Shown: in pieces, positions 35,335 to 46,280 of the stretch
Numbering within the stretch: the first letter of the stretch is position 1
Layout of the letters: every line of letters starts with the position of its first letter
DNA from: Atrina japonica
Taxonomy: Eukaryota; Mollusca; Bivalvia; Pterioida; Pinnidae
Length of the DNA: 64,000 bases
Assembly: GCA_030159075.1 (NCBI GenBank)
Contig: BROG01000108.1
Coordinates: 366,001-430,000 of the forward strand
Reading direction: 5' to 3'
Notes under the pieces: model-generated
Database searches by the model: none
Seen by the model: the letters and a program-made list of their open reading frames with translations, nothing else
Told to the model about the DNA's origin: nothing
Program-made: the position numbers and the translations under genes

Positions 35335-36117
35335 TATGTGTATGTTGTGAGTATGGGGGAGGGGAGTATAATTTTATTAATTACTAAAACTAAAATCATA
35401 ATTTGAATTACTTTACAGCAATCTAAATGACAATAAGACGCAGTATTATAACCTTATATGTATAATTAGTGTGTCATCAATCTTGTCCCGTATGTTATAA
35501 ATAATATTAACAATACAAAAGTTTTGTATTCATTTACAAACAAACTTTTATATGGTTTGGATAACTTGTATTTGTACTTTACCAGATGTACACTGCAAAC
35601 TCGTCGCTGTGCATTAAGTACAAACTAGATCACGATAAACAAGTTGTACGAGATATCTTGTAGGTGCTTTGCTTTGAAATAGACACAGATGCGAGCATAT
35701 AGATGAATTGATAACATGTGATATTGATTATGGCGTGACAAACGATGCAATATTCGATAAATTCATATTTATGTTCGAAATTTTTTATTTGTATTCAATA
35801 ATTGTAAATTTAATGTGCAATATTTTTTATTTGTATTCAATAATTGTAAATATGATATGCAATATTTTTTATTCGTATTCAATAACTGTAAATATAATAT
35901 GCAATATTTTTATTCGTATTCAATAATTGTAAATATATTTGCAATAATTTTTATTTGTATTCAATAATTGTAAAAATATGTGCAAAATTTCATATTTGTA
36001 TTAAACAATTGTAAATGTATGTGCATGTGCATGTGTATGTTGTGAGTATGGGGGAGCATAATTTTATTAATTACTAAAAACTAAAATCATAATATAAATT
36101 ATGTTACAGAAATCTAA
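35335..36117. repeat. Block bounded by 90-bp direct repeats with an internal tandem array
   Basis: 35,335-35,428 and 36,027-36,117 are near-identical (ATGTTGTGAGTATGGGGGAG, TTTATTAATTACTAAAA, AAAATCATAAT). Between them, 35,770-36,010 is a tandem array of about six 40-bp units (GCAATATTTTTTATTTGTAT, TCAATAATTGTAAATAT). A strip at 35,650-35,730 matches 50,385-50,470. No coding content. Confidence 0.88.
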
Positions 36118-36176
36118 AATCAAAGATTAATTTATACTCCAAATGTATGGGGCGCCGTTTTACTTTTTAATACCAG

Positions 36177-36425
36177 TTAGTGATATCACTCTTTCGAATA
36201 GGTGATATCATTCATTCGAATAGGTGATATCACTTATGCGAATAGGTGATATCACTTTTATAAATTCTTAAGTGATATCACTTATGCGAATGAGTTGAGT
36301 AATATCACCTATTCGAATGAAAGATATCACCTATTCAAATGAATGAGTGATATCACTTATTCGACTAAGTGATATCACCTATTCGTTTAGTAAAGTGATA
36401 TCATTTACTCGAATAGGTGATATAA
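36177..36425. repeat. Array of palindromic decamers GTGATATCAC
   Basis: About eleven GTGATATCAC-type palindromes (some with one or two changes) separated by 8-15 bp spacers, mainly TTATTCGAATAG or its inverse. Left-half spacers mostly read CGAATAGGTGATATC; right-half copies mostly read GATATCACCTATTCG. The array as a whole can therefore fold back at about 36,265. A GGCGCC site lies 25 bp to its left (36,151). Confidence 0.93.
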
Positions 36426-36539
36426 CTTATGAATCAATGGACATTTTCTGATTTTGCCGATGATTACAAACTACTCCGAATAGCCAGGCGAAAAATGAAA
36501 TTGTCTTGTTTGTCAAGTATGCCTGCTAATTTTAAATAA

Positions 36540-37157
36540 TGTTTCATCCAAAATACTGGACAAGAATTCCCACCAGTCTTAGCGATTACTACTTCATTTC
36601 CCTTCCTGTAAACATCAGTCTTACTTCTTTCATATATGAATCTCGAAAAAGAACATTTTCTACTTTGTTATTTACAAGTTCATTATTAAATCTAAAAAAA
36701 AAAACAAAAAAACGGAAAACCCAGTCAAGAACATTGTACACATTCGTACATTTGATAAACCATTCGTGCGCTTATTAGCACTGAAATGCGCGACTACTTT
36801 CTCGATTGTATCGGAGGTTATCGGGTATTTCTTCTTCACCGGTTTTGACAAGATTCTTTTTGCTCCTTCGCACAACATATTAATAATTTTACTTTCACAA
36901 GGATTATCACACAATTGAAGATCATGATGCCATTTTATACTGTAAAAATATGACGAAAACACTGAATTTAAAGATGCTGACTGCACGAGACTGCTCAGAA
37001 AAACTGCAACGGTGCTAACAGAAGCAGGCAAATACTGAATATTATGCACTACACACCACTTTTTGAACTTGTTGAAATACAGATGTATTTTTTGTATTTT
37101 CACTCTTTCGGTACTTAATAATATGCTGGATGTCAATTTAATTAAAATCTGTAACAC
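36540..37157 (-). pseudogene. Tyrosine recombinase of the DIRS-like element (truncated)
   Basis: 37,157-36,672 encodes the core-binding N-domain (KIHLYFNKFKKWC, SSVFSSYFYSIKWHHDL) and the beginning of the catalytic domain (SNVRMCTMFLTGFSVF, normally followed by the catalytic Arg region). After a frame break at an A/T run, 36,640-36,545 continues with KTDVYREGNEVVIAKTGG, a conserved segment. The His-x-x-Arg and Tyr part is absent, so it cannot be catalytic. Confidence 0.8.
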
Positions 37158-37265
37158 TGCAAAGACGTTTAATGTCTGACCATACGATTACGATAAAACT
37201 CTCATTTCACAAATTCACACAAACTAAATCGCAACTACATCTACATGTATTTCATATGTAATATT

Positions 37266-38114
37266 TTAATCTCTCTTCTTGAAGCATACTTTTAAAACCA
37301 GTACCTTACTCTGAAACATGTCACGTGCAAAAATACTATTATTATCTGAACCTGGTTTAAATGAATTCTTCGGTTTTTCGTATTCTACCAAATTCTTTAC
37401 AAAATATGCATAACATTTCATATTTTCATCCCAGATCATAGGCCAGTAGAGAGCAGATTTCCACTTTGGTACTATAAGTACACCTTCTGCTTTACATAAT
37501 TTCAAATGATTTAATACTCTACAGATAACATTTGGCGGTGGTACAATCCAATTGTTGTCAGAAGACCAATCATGGGCGAATGCATCTCCCCCAGCCGTAC
37601 CCGGTGTCCAAAATCTAGAATAAAACTGTTCTACCTTTTTGTTTTTACAGTCAGCAAACAGATCACACGTGAATGGACCCCATAACATATTGAAATATTG
37701 AAATACACGATCTTCAATTGACCAATCATCAAAATCAAATTCTTTACTGAGCTCATCAGCTAGAGTGTTCAGATCCCTTGGAATCCACTGTAATTCTAAA
37801 TGTATAGAATTTTCTAAACATATACTAAATATATTTATTGCTATCTGATGCAGATCTTCAGACATGCTACCTTTCGATGCGATGCGTAAAACATTATGTT
37901 TATCTGTATAAATTTTCACCAACTTTTCACACTGTAAAGACCATAAGAATGATAATAAGAATAGCTTTAAGCTCTCTCCAGCTTGAACTTTTGACCTTTT
38001 CATTATCAGTCCACATGTGATGCACAATTTTAGAGAACTTTTCGTATGTAAAACCTGCAAATGTGCTTGTATCCGAAAATATAATCCTCTCAGGCACATA
38101 ACTACTTTGTTCAT
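37266..38114 (-). pseudogene. RNase H and following domain of the DIRS-like element
   Basis: RNase H acidic positions can be followed: FSDTSTF (about 38,085, another frame), SSSWRELKAI (about 37,970, another frame), then in this frame IYTDKHN (about 37,910) and LADELSKEFDFDDW (about 37,755). Downstream, DLFADCKNKKVEQF, PGTAGGDAFAHDW and NNWIVPPPNVICRVL are hallmarks of the region after RNase H in these elements, compared by some authors to a methyltransferase fold. Two frame shifts lie in the first third. Confidence 0.82.
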
Positions 38115-38409
38115 CAGAATTTTAACTCAGTTTCACATTTTTGCGACAAAATAAACATGAAATCCCAACTTATCCGGCAACAAACAGTCATGCACAATTT
38201 GCTAGGTTCATTAGTTGGCAACTATTACCAATTGCAGGTTTTAAAGAAATAATTTTCCGTACTATTGACAACAGCACTCACATTTTGTCAGTTAAAACAC
38301 CGTTAATTAGGCCTAAAATAACATTGATCTTTTCAAGAGTACCTTCTCTAAATTCCATATAAAACCCAAGAGACCTTTTCTGAAGGAACAAATTTTGATT
38401 TTTCTTCGT

Positions 38410-39235
38410 TTAATAAAAACCCAGCATTTTTAAAGTATCGCGCACAAATACCGAAGCCTTGATACATATTTCATATTTCTCACATACCCAGCAATCATCT
38501 AGATAAACTACAACTGGGATACCGTATGACCTCCAGTAATTCACTAAAACTCTAACGACCTTCGTAAATATATGCCCCACTGACGACAGACCAAAAGGTA
38601 AAACAGTGAAATTAAAGTATCGGGTCACCCCATTAAATGTCCATGCAAAACCTAAATATTTCTGAAAACTATCATGAACATCTATATGATGGTAGCCAGA
38701 TTTTACATCTAACTTTATCATATGGAAAACTTTGTGTGCATAAAGTAAAGCCTCTTTTACACACTCAAACTTTACCTCTTGCTTTTTCACATACTTGTTT
38801 ACATGTCTACGATCTAAAACTAATCTCTTTTTTTCCAGATGAATTAACAGACACGGTCAATGGATTAACAATGTATGTCGATTTAACCTCGACTACACAG
38901 TTTACCTGTTTCAATTCTAATATAGAAGAACTTACAAAATCAGAACGCACAAGAGATGATCTGTTATTTTTCAAATGTACTCTAGGTGGAAAACTATCAA
39001 ACGGAATGACATAACTTAATTTTAATGTATTAATTACAAATTCGTTTGCTTTCAAACTAAAATTCCAAAATTTAATGTGATTTTTTAACCTTGATTTTAC
39101 AGATGTTTTATAACCATTTTGCTTATATTCAATTTGATTGGTTAAAATTAGCATATTTTCTACTTTTTTATCATATTCACACAGATCATTTACATTCTCA
39201 TTTATTTTCTCAATATACTCAACTTCACTGTCCAC
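38410..39235 (-). pseudogene. Reverse transcriptase of the DIRS-like element
   Basis: Two frames. 39,235-38,807 has the N-terminal part (VKSRLKNHIKFWNF, VNPLTVSVNSSGKKE). 38,790-38,410 has fingers/palm: LDVKSGYHHIDVHDSFQKYL (first catalytic Asp), FTVLPFGLSSVGHIFTKVV and the active-site box VVVYLDDCWV. A frameshift joins them near 38,800. Confidence 0.88.
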
Positions 39236-39346
39236 TGTTGGTTGTGATGGTTGCTGATGCAGGGTGGGGACAGCATGACTTCTGGCAAATGGGCATTCTC
39301 TGACAATATGTCCTGGCTGTCTGCAGTAGAAACAAGTTTTTTGTCT

Positions 39347-40039
39347 CTATGGAAAAACCGAAACCCGGTGACGTGAATTCCTGTTTTCCATATCTGAAAC
39401 CTGGGGTGGATCCTGTTGTGTTATTCGCTCTGCCAAAGCCAGAAAAAAAGTCATTTGGCGAAAATGTTCAAGAACTGCATTTTTCAAACGGCCTGTAGCG
39501 TAAATTGCGTTTACTTGCAGCCCTGTTAACAGCATAACGCAACTTAATAGCATCGTCGTTGTTATCAGCAAGTGGGTCATCCAAATATTGGTTGACCGTG
39601 TCCATCCATGTCTGTCAGCAATTTTCAGGATTTTATTTCGCTGTAAAAAAACTACCTTTTGGTCAGCTAAAATTTGGCAAACTTTAGAAATATCAGAATT
39701 GTGAACAGCGTCTTCAATCTCGGACAGCTTATCTATACGGTCTTTATTAAAGTTGAACTGAATCTTATGTCTTTCGTGTTTGAATTCGTAAGGCGTAAAG
39801 TCCGTGCTACTGACTAACGTGGTAGATGTACCCTTACCCAACTTTTCTGTTAACGTTTTAACGATAATGGACGGTTGTCTATCCAGTGCTTTTTTTAACG
39901 ACGTGTTAAATAATGATAATGCATCTGCATATGCCATAGACTGTCCAGTAGCATCATTGTCGTATAACATAGAATTTTCGTCAATATCAACTCTATCCTC
40001 GGTTATTGTAGGCCTGTTAACTCGTAACGTGGTTAACAA
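39347..40039 (-). pseudogene. Gag-like protein of the DIRS-like element
   Basis: A 230-codon frame with a predicted helical, charged middle (ISKVCQILADQKVVFLQRNK) and no known enzyme motif. It is placed as gag because it directly precedes the CCHC knuckle and RT. The last 70 residues appear frameshifted relative to the knuckle frame. Confidence 0.65.
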
Positions 40040-40490
40040 TAACCTAGCGAGCCGTAGAATGAAGCAAAAAAATGACCAAACAGCAGGTTAAATACCCGAC
40101 TGACACATGACTCAAATTCCTACGCTGACCACACGAACACTCTAAAACATAATAATAAAAATGCTTCCGGGTAAGTGTTAAAAACGCATCTAGATTTTCC
40201 GTTAGTCGAACCTACATGTACTGCTACATATTTTTGACCGTTTAATTTTGGCAATTTTAATCTGGGTCCAATCGGGTAATTGTCCAAACTTAAACAATAG
40301 ACGAAATATCTGAATTTACGAAAGTGAGTTGTAAACAGGATATGGTATACACCAAGGATTAAAGACATGTCTTGATGAAAACGACCACACCTCCCAGGAA
40401 AATAGTAAACCTCAATATATTGTCAAACCGGTTATACCGCCAAAATTCATGAAAACAAAAGGTGGCAGTATATCGGAGGTGAAATATATA
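40040..40490. other. Left flank of TIR element / 5' side of the DIRS-like element
   Basis: Probably contains the 5' non-coding part of the DIRS-like element; no repeat boundary could be set. Confidence 0.35.
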
Positions 40491-41638
40491 TGGGTCATTA
40501 TCAAAAAATGTAGATATTTGTGTGATAGTACAAATGTCTTTATATTTTGTGGTGTCAGTGATTTAAACGTCTTCATGTTTTACTTATAGGCATGAACAAA
40601 AATAGTTTTCTAACAAGATAGGATATATTTTTTGTTATATCATGAGATTTTTAGGCTTTGAAATGGTCAAATTCAGTATAAAACATGTGTGACTTGGCCG
40701 TGGTATGAAGGATTTATCTAATTATTTGTTTAAAAAGCATATATTTTAATTTTTATTTTGCATATGTTTCTTCTATCACATGTGTTTTGTTTAAATAACA
40801 TATCATTTTGATAGAACTATTACAGATTCGAGTGAAAATTTTTGTGAAAACCTATGTGCTTTTCGCCGTGTCCTTTGTGTTACTGGGTTGAACATCAAGT
40901 AAGTAATTGTTATCTCCCTTATTACAAAACCTAAATAATAGTTCCCCCCCTGAAGTACTACTTCCTTTCAGGAATTATGGGTATTAGAGCAGACAGCATG
41001 TTTATTTCTTAGCATCAAATTTAGCATCAAAGGTATCTAAAGCGATAGCGTAATTTTTAATCGTGTCCTAAAAGTTACTGCTCTTTCAAGCACTAATCAT
41101 AAAAATGTAGAACCAAGCTTGTGACCAGTATTCCATCTTGTTATATAGTTAATATATCAGGTTGATCCTTGGGCCCAGGGAGAATTCATTTTAAACAAAA
41201 TTATAAAATACCAATGAATATGTCCCTTGTGATACAGTCACTTGTGTTACCAAGAAAAAGGTAAAATTTGCCCATTTTGTGTGTGTGTACATTCATATTG
41301 GGATACAATTTGATAAAATAGACTATAGAGACCTATAACTTGGTTTATCACAGTAAAATTTATCTATTTTTGAAAAAAAAATGTTACAAAAATTACCTTT
41401 AACAGAAGTGTATAGTAATTTACTAAAATGTTTTGGTAACACAAAGGACGCTTGCAGCTAGCAAGGGGTATATTTTTTCATTTTTGGAAAATTTTCAAGT
41501 TCAAAGTTAATGTTTAGTATTCGTTTCTAACATTTGAATATCAGAATGTTTCAGTTAAATAAAATTTGAATAAAAATGAGTTACTTAATTATTCAAGAAA
41601 ACAAAATTTAAATATTGACATATTTTGATAATGACCCA
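40491..41638. mobile_element. 1.15-kb non-autonomous TIR transposon
   Basis: Left end TGGGTCATTATCAAAAAATG and right end (reversed) TGGGTCATTATCAAAATATG are inverted repeats extending about 30 bp with a few mismatches. The flanks are TATATA on both sides, compatible with a TA or TATATA duplication. A second inner inverted pair, GTCCTTTGTGTTAC near 40,870 and GTAACACAAAGGAC near 41,436, is present. No transposase frame. Its right end cuts off the C-terminal tail of the transporter pseudogene. Confidence 0.85.
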
Positions 41639-43156
41639 TATATACATATATGATGTTGTTTCGGCTGAAAGTTTCTCTCGTAACACAAGCGTGGCAGCGA
41701 GAAATGATAAACAAGAGCAATGGATTCCCCAAGCATCAAATACGTGAACCACACAGGTGAGTATCTCTCCATTAAAGGTCCTAGAACAATGGGGTTCAAG
41801 ACACCGCGTTTGCAGTAATCATATTAAAGGAGGATATATTTTTGCTAACTCACTTCTTCATGCGTCCAAGTAAATACTGTCGGAAAGATAAGAGATTCAG
41901 ATAAACCCAACCCGACAGAACACATCCATATTCCAAAGTCAAATTTGAAAAATGCTGATAGGAAGAAACATAAATGAAAAATCGAAAAACATACAGAAAA
42001 TGTGAAAATTACAAAAGACGGCCTTAAATATCTAATTATAAATAAACCCACAAACCCCGCAGCAGCCTGAGACGCCCAGTAGACGGATGTTAGAGTCCCT
42101 CCATCGACTTTTGTCCAATTCATCTGTTTGACACAAAATGTTACCGGGTAGCCATTTATTGAATCAGCATAAAGTGTCATGAATATTCCTATTATTACAA
42201 AGAAGAACACTTTTTTAATCACAGTCAGCTCCTGGTAGATACGAGACGTGTCATCTATTGATTCCCCCTCATTTCTGGAATCTGTCCTGCATTTAGAACT
42301 GATAAAAATAATAAAAAATGTAAGGCCGCAGACATCGTAAGACCAGCAGTAATAGAGTATGCTATATACAATCTAGACTCATGGGAATTTTTTGTTTGGA
42401 ACTCGATGTTTGTTATTCTTGTGGTTGGCAATTCGGTTACATTTTCAGACACATTATCTTCTATGTCTTCATTACGATAACCTATGGTAGAAGATTCGTG
42501 ATTGGTACCTGAAAATGGAAATCCAAAGTTGGTCTCCGTGGCAAGAAAAGGTGACATTGCATATGGTGAAAGTGTGCCACGGACGGAGAGTGAGAAATGA
42601 AGTGCCTGCATAAATGTCCGGCAACCTCCATCCCATATATACATCATATGTGCATGTCCACCTGTAAAGATGAATGAAATGGAAGATATACAAGTATAGG
42701 GTCCATAACCTATTTCGTTTTTTAAACGTAAAACTGAAAAATATCATTTTTATTACTGACACTATTTCTAAAGCAGATTATTGATACTTAACAGCAAACC
42801 GAAGTCGGTGATAATTTTTCACATGAACGATTGCATTAAAATACTGTCTTATAAAACAACACTTACATGTATCCAGCCCCCGCTGAAAAATCCTTTGATA
42901 TTATGGACAAATAACATCAACTCATAAATACTATACCATGAACCAAAATTAGAACAACAGCATTCCCAACTAGCGAGCCAAACAACAACAGAGATTTATC
43001 TAACGTCAATTTGTCGTACAAGATTCCCGCGATCAACGATCCTAGGAGATATCCAATGGCGTGGATGGTAAAGAAGGTAGAACCTTTGCCTAAATTTGTG
43101 TTTGTAATTATATGTAGGTCCAAGAACGATGGTCCAATCTGACCTAATATCCATCC
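41639..43156 (-). pseudogene. MFSD4B-like transporter, frameshifted duplicate of the 18-27 kb gene
   Basis: Exon 2 (43,156-42,867) is 290 nt against 292 in the intact copy. It has lost one base near 42,940 (CCATGAACC versus CCATGGAACC) and another near 42,876 (AGCCCCCG versus AGTCCCCCG). Exon 3 starts at 42,661. It carries a one-base loss near 42,320, a changed stretch near 41,860, a four-base loss near 41,805, and its tail is replaced by the TIR element. Splice sites are intact. Elsewhere the copy is almost identical to 18,134-19,718, so inactivation is recent. The equivalent of exon 1 should lie around 49.3-49.7 kb but is not there, so it was probably deleted. Confidence 0.92.
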
Positions 43157-44029
43157 CTGCAATGTACAATGTGATGTTACATAAGAACCTGTGACTATAT
43201 TGCGACACGCCAACACAACATTTATGAGTTAAACCTTGTTTTTCTCCAGTTAATGCCAGTTACGAGTTAAACCTAGTTTTTTCTCGTTACCCACATTAAC
43301 TGGAGAAATGCTACTAAAATACGTATGACGTATGAAATATATTAAATCAAATGGACGACATATGATTAGCTTGTGGTCATTTGCAATGTTCTTTTTGCAT
43401 TTGATCAAAATTTATTCGTAAATTAAATAGTCAACTCGCCTAAATTAATTCGATTTTTTTCGTCAAAAAGATATTTTAGAATATGCAGTTTTGATATAGA
43501 TCTTTTAGTTTACTGATTGCTGGATATTAATTTAGATCAGCAATTTTTCTTCTGTCTTTTTTAATACTTGTTGCAATAACTTGTGTGAGATGTAATATTA
43601 ACTAGAAACAAAAAAATATTTAAAAACAGTGTAAATTGGCATTTTTCTTTATTATTGTTTTCTCCAGAATCCCAAGTGGCTAAGTTACTACAGCTTTTCA
43701 CACTCCTGTTGGTCTTAATTTAGGGCAACTAATTTCTGTAAAACAAAGCAGTCAATGAAATTTGAATTGAAAATCTTTAAAATGAATACGAAATGAGCAC
43801 CCACAGGCGTCTGTCTATCCATTGATTAATGTACGTTAATTTGAATTTAATATCTTTTATGATAAATACGAAATGTTATTCTGCGAAACAACACCCTCAG
43901 GCGTCAATCCATTTCTTAATGTACGGTAATTGTAAGTAAAAACAAAGCTAATTCCTTGTCGTGTACAAAAATATCACTATGACAACCAGATACATTACAA
44001 CGTTTCAGACATGAAATTGACATTAGAAA
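43157..44029. repeat. Segmental duplicate of 19,720-21,220
   Basis: Collinear with transporter intron 1 (GTTTTTCTCCAGTTAATGC, GCTGGATATTAATTTAGAT and GAAACAACACCCTC blocks) but lacking the hairpin MITE and the PLE-like 3' end found at 20.1 and 20.8 kb. Confidence 0.88.
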
Positions 44030-44534
44030 TTTAAAGATGCATTAGCCGTACTTACCAAAAATAAAATATTTCATTTTTTGTACGTTTACTACTTTTACGT
44101 GTGGTGCAATAACAAATAAGAGCTATACACATGCATTGACTTATGTCTCATGGTTTTTATCCAATCAGATTTCGAGCTGCATATTTTATATTGTACATGT
44201 TAATTATGAATGCTGATTATTGGTTAAATGGGCAAAGCAGGTTAAGATCATACCCACCGTGTGTCACGTGACATAGTCAATTCGACTCCCTCTCGTTTAT
44301 TGTAAATATAACGTAATACACAGTGGATATGATCTATGTTACTAAGTGTGTGCATATACAAATAGAAATGTTAAATCAATCAATTGCTAGTGAATAATTG
44401 TCAAACTGGGTTTCTCAAGCAATTTTCACAAAATATATATGAATTTTTATGCCTGTGTATATCTTTTTCTCTCAATTTTGTCATAAAAAGGAAAGAAAAT
44501 GTTTTGAAAAAAAGCACAGTTAAGGCCCCTTTAA
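44030..44534. mobile_element. MITE with TTTAAAG / CCCCTTTAA ends (copy 2)
   Basis: Duplicate of 21,221-21,799 with internal differences: TTTAAAGATGCATTAGCCGT at the left, TAAGGCCCCTTTAAG at the right. Confidence 0.75.
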
Positions 44535-44882
44535 GTGACGATCGGTAGATATTGGTTTGGTGGCTGCGTGATAAAAACGATAAATATCTGTCGTCCACCA
44601 GATGTATATTATGAGTGCTGACATACGAAATATATTTCTATCCTGAAACCTACAGGCGTCCGTTAGATATCGACTTCTTGTGATTGCATTTTGATAGAGG
44701 GTCTTATTTAATGCTTGTTTTAACCTTATGCTTTCAAATATGAGCATTTTATCAACAAAATCTTAGGAAGGAATGATTAATGGAACGTATCCTTTGTAAA
44801 TTTATAAAAGATGAATATAAATCTGGTTGATCTCCGACTTCCTCACTTGACAACATGTAGTTAAATCGATGTAGATTAGCAA

Positions 44883-45170
44883 TTTAAAGTGGCATTAGCT
44901 GTGTTTGCAAAAAATAAAATTATTTCATTTTTTTCTACTTCTATTACTTGTACTTGATGTGCAATACCAAATAATAGTTATACACAGGCATAAGAAAATC
45001 TTATAATCCTATATATTTTGTGAAAGTAAGGTCAGGTCCAGTGTGGTATGCATATACAAATAGTAGTGTTGAATTAATCAACTGCAAGTTAATAAGTGCC
45101 AAACTTGGTATTTAGGAATATAGGATTTTGTATGCATGTGTATATCTTTTTTGTTATAATTACACCAATC
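44883..45170. mobile_element. MITE with TTTAAAG end (copy 3, partial)
   Basis: Starts TTTAAAGTGGCATTAGCTGT and shares the TATATTTTGTGAAA and GGTCAGGTCCAGTGTGG interior. The right terminal repeat is missing. Confidence 0.65.
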
Positions 45171-45182
45171 TAATATATATAA

Positions 45183-45840
45183 AAAAAATCTCAGATACCA
45201 AAGTATAAATCTTTAGGATGTCCATGTTATAGATACATATCTGGTAAAAATGGACCTCTGGAAACCAAGAGCTAGGACCAGGTGCCATGGAGGAGTAAGC
45301 ATCCCCTGTTGATCGGTCACACCTGCCGTGAGTCCACAGTCAAATCCAAATACGTGAAATACGTAAGGAACGAGTCCTCGTCACAATTGGTACAGACGTC
45401 TCAACAACCGCCAACAAAAAGGCAACTCAACATTTCACTTATTGAAATTGAGTGATCGCAAACAAGACTATTATACCGACCGTAAAATTTGCGGAACGTT
45501 AACATCAAACGCGGTTTTCGATACCCCTGTGTCAATAATTTGTCAGTGAATAGTTAAAATCTGTATATGAAATGTTGATATGTTGAACAATGGTATATCG
45601 GATCATTTGTGAAATATAAATTCCATATGCGAGTGACTGTGAGATATTACTACTTAAATGTGGAAAAATTACGATGGGAAAGCCGAAATCGTCGCGTTTG
45701 TCGTAAAGCTTAGTTGCCAATTTCCCGCCTGTGTCTATAGTAAGTGAAATGTTTAAGTATGAAGCGTGTGTGCTTGATTCTGTTGTTATCTTTAATCCCA
45801 TTTTTTCACTTTTTTCTAAGTAATAAACAAAAGACAATTT
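45183..45840 (-). repeat. PLE-like retroelement, C-terminal RT frame and 3' region (copy 11)
   Basis: Minus sense. 45,837-45,532 encodes LKITTESSTHASYLNISLTI, then TKLYDKRDDFGFPIVIFPHL and AYGIYISQMIRYTIV, the thumb-side end of the reverse transcriptase. This is followed by the 3' UTR-like block and the CTCAGATACC terminus near 45,190. Confidence 0.88.
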
Positions 45841-45874
45841 TTGAGAAAAAAACGCAGTTAATACCGCTTTTAGT

Positions 45875-45955
45875 GGCGACCGGCTGATATTGGTTTGACG
45901 GTCGCGTTATAAAAACGATAAATATTTGGCGTCAAACCAATATATGCCGGTCGCC
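45875..45955. repeat. 81-bp hairpin
   Basis: Arms of 26 bp (45,875-45,900 and 45,930-45,955; GGCGACCGGC...GGTTTGACG) are inverted with about three mismatches around a 29-bp loop containing ATAAAAACGATAAATATT. The same loop word occurs at 44,572-44,590. Could be a tiny MITE or a structured RNA element. Confidence 0.85.
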
Positions 45956-45969
45956 CGCATATGAAGTTT

Positions 45970-46280
45970 ATAATTTACAAATGATCCAATATGCCAGGGC
46001 GTGTTCAACATATGAACATTTCATATACAAAGGTAAACTACCCACTGACAAATTATTGACACATGTGTATCGAAAACCGCGTTTGATATCAACGTTCCGT
46101 ACATTTTACGGTCGGTATAATAGGAAATCAGGACAGGGGATGCTTACTCCTCCATGACATCTGATCCCACCTCTTGGTTTCCAGAGATCCGTGTTTGTCC
46201 ATTTTTACCAGATTTGTATCTATATCCTGGACATCCTAAGGATTTATACTTTGGTATCTGAGATTTTTTTTTATATATGC
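45970..46280 (+). repeat. PLE-like retroelement 3' region (copy 12)
   Basis: Plus-sense and convergent with copy 11 across the hairpin. The block GATGCTTACTCCTCCATGAC and the GGTATCTGAGATTTTTTTTT terminus are clear. Confidence 0.9.

Larger units (their letters stand above)
36540..40039 (-). mobile_element. Broken DIRS-like tyrosine-recombinase retrotransposon
   Basis: Minus strand, 5' to 3': gag-like frame (40,039-39,347), CCHC zinc knuckle CFYCRQPGHIVREC (about 39,340-39,290), RT (39,235-38,410), RNase H plus a C-terminal domain (38,114-37,266) and tyrosine recombinase (37,157 to about 36,540). Domain set and order fit the DIRS/Ngaro type, which integrates through a tyrosine recombinase and not a DDE integrase. 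Frameshifts and stops separate the frames, and the recombinase stops before its catalytic C-terminus. Flanking terminal repeats were not found. It is a dead copy, with parts described in the next entries. Confidence 0.88.

Noticed and set aside
36040..36160. Right-hand cap of a foldback element at 36,151 as a firm call
   Set aside because: GGCGCC is a six-base palindrome and could match by chance; kept only as a finding to test, not a feature boundary.
36177..36425. CRISPR array
   Set aside because: Repeats are palindromic and only 10 bp, spacers are not unique but variants of one sequence, and this is an animal genome.
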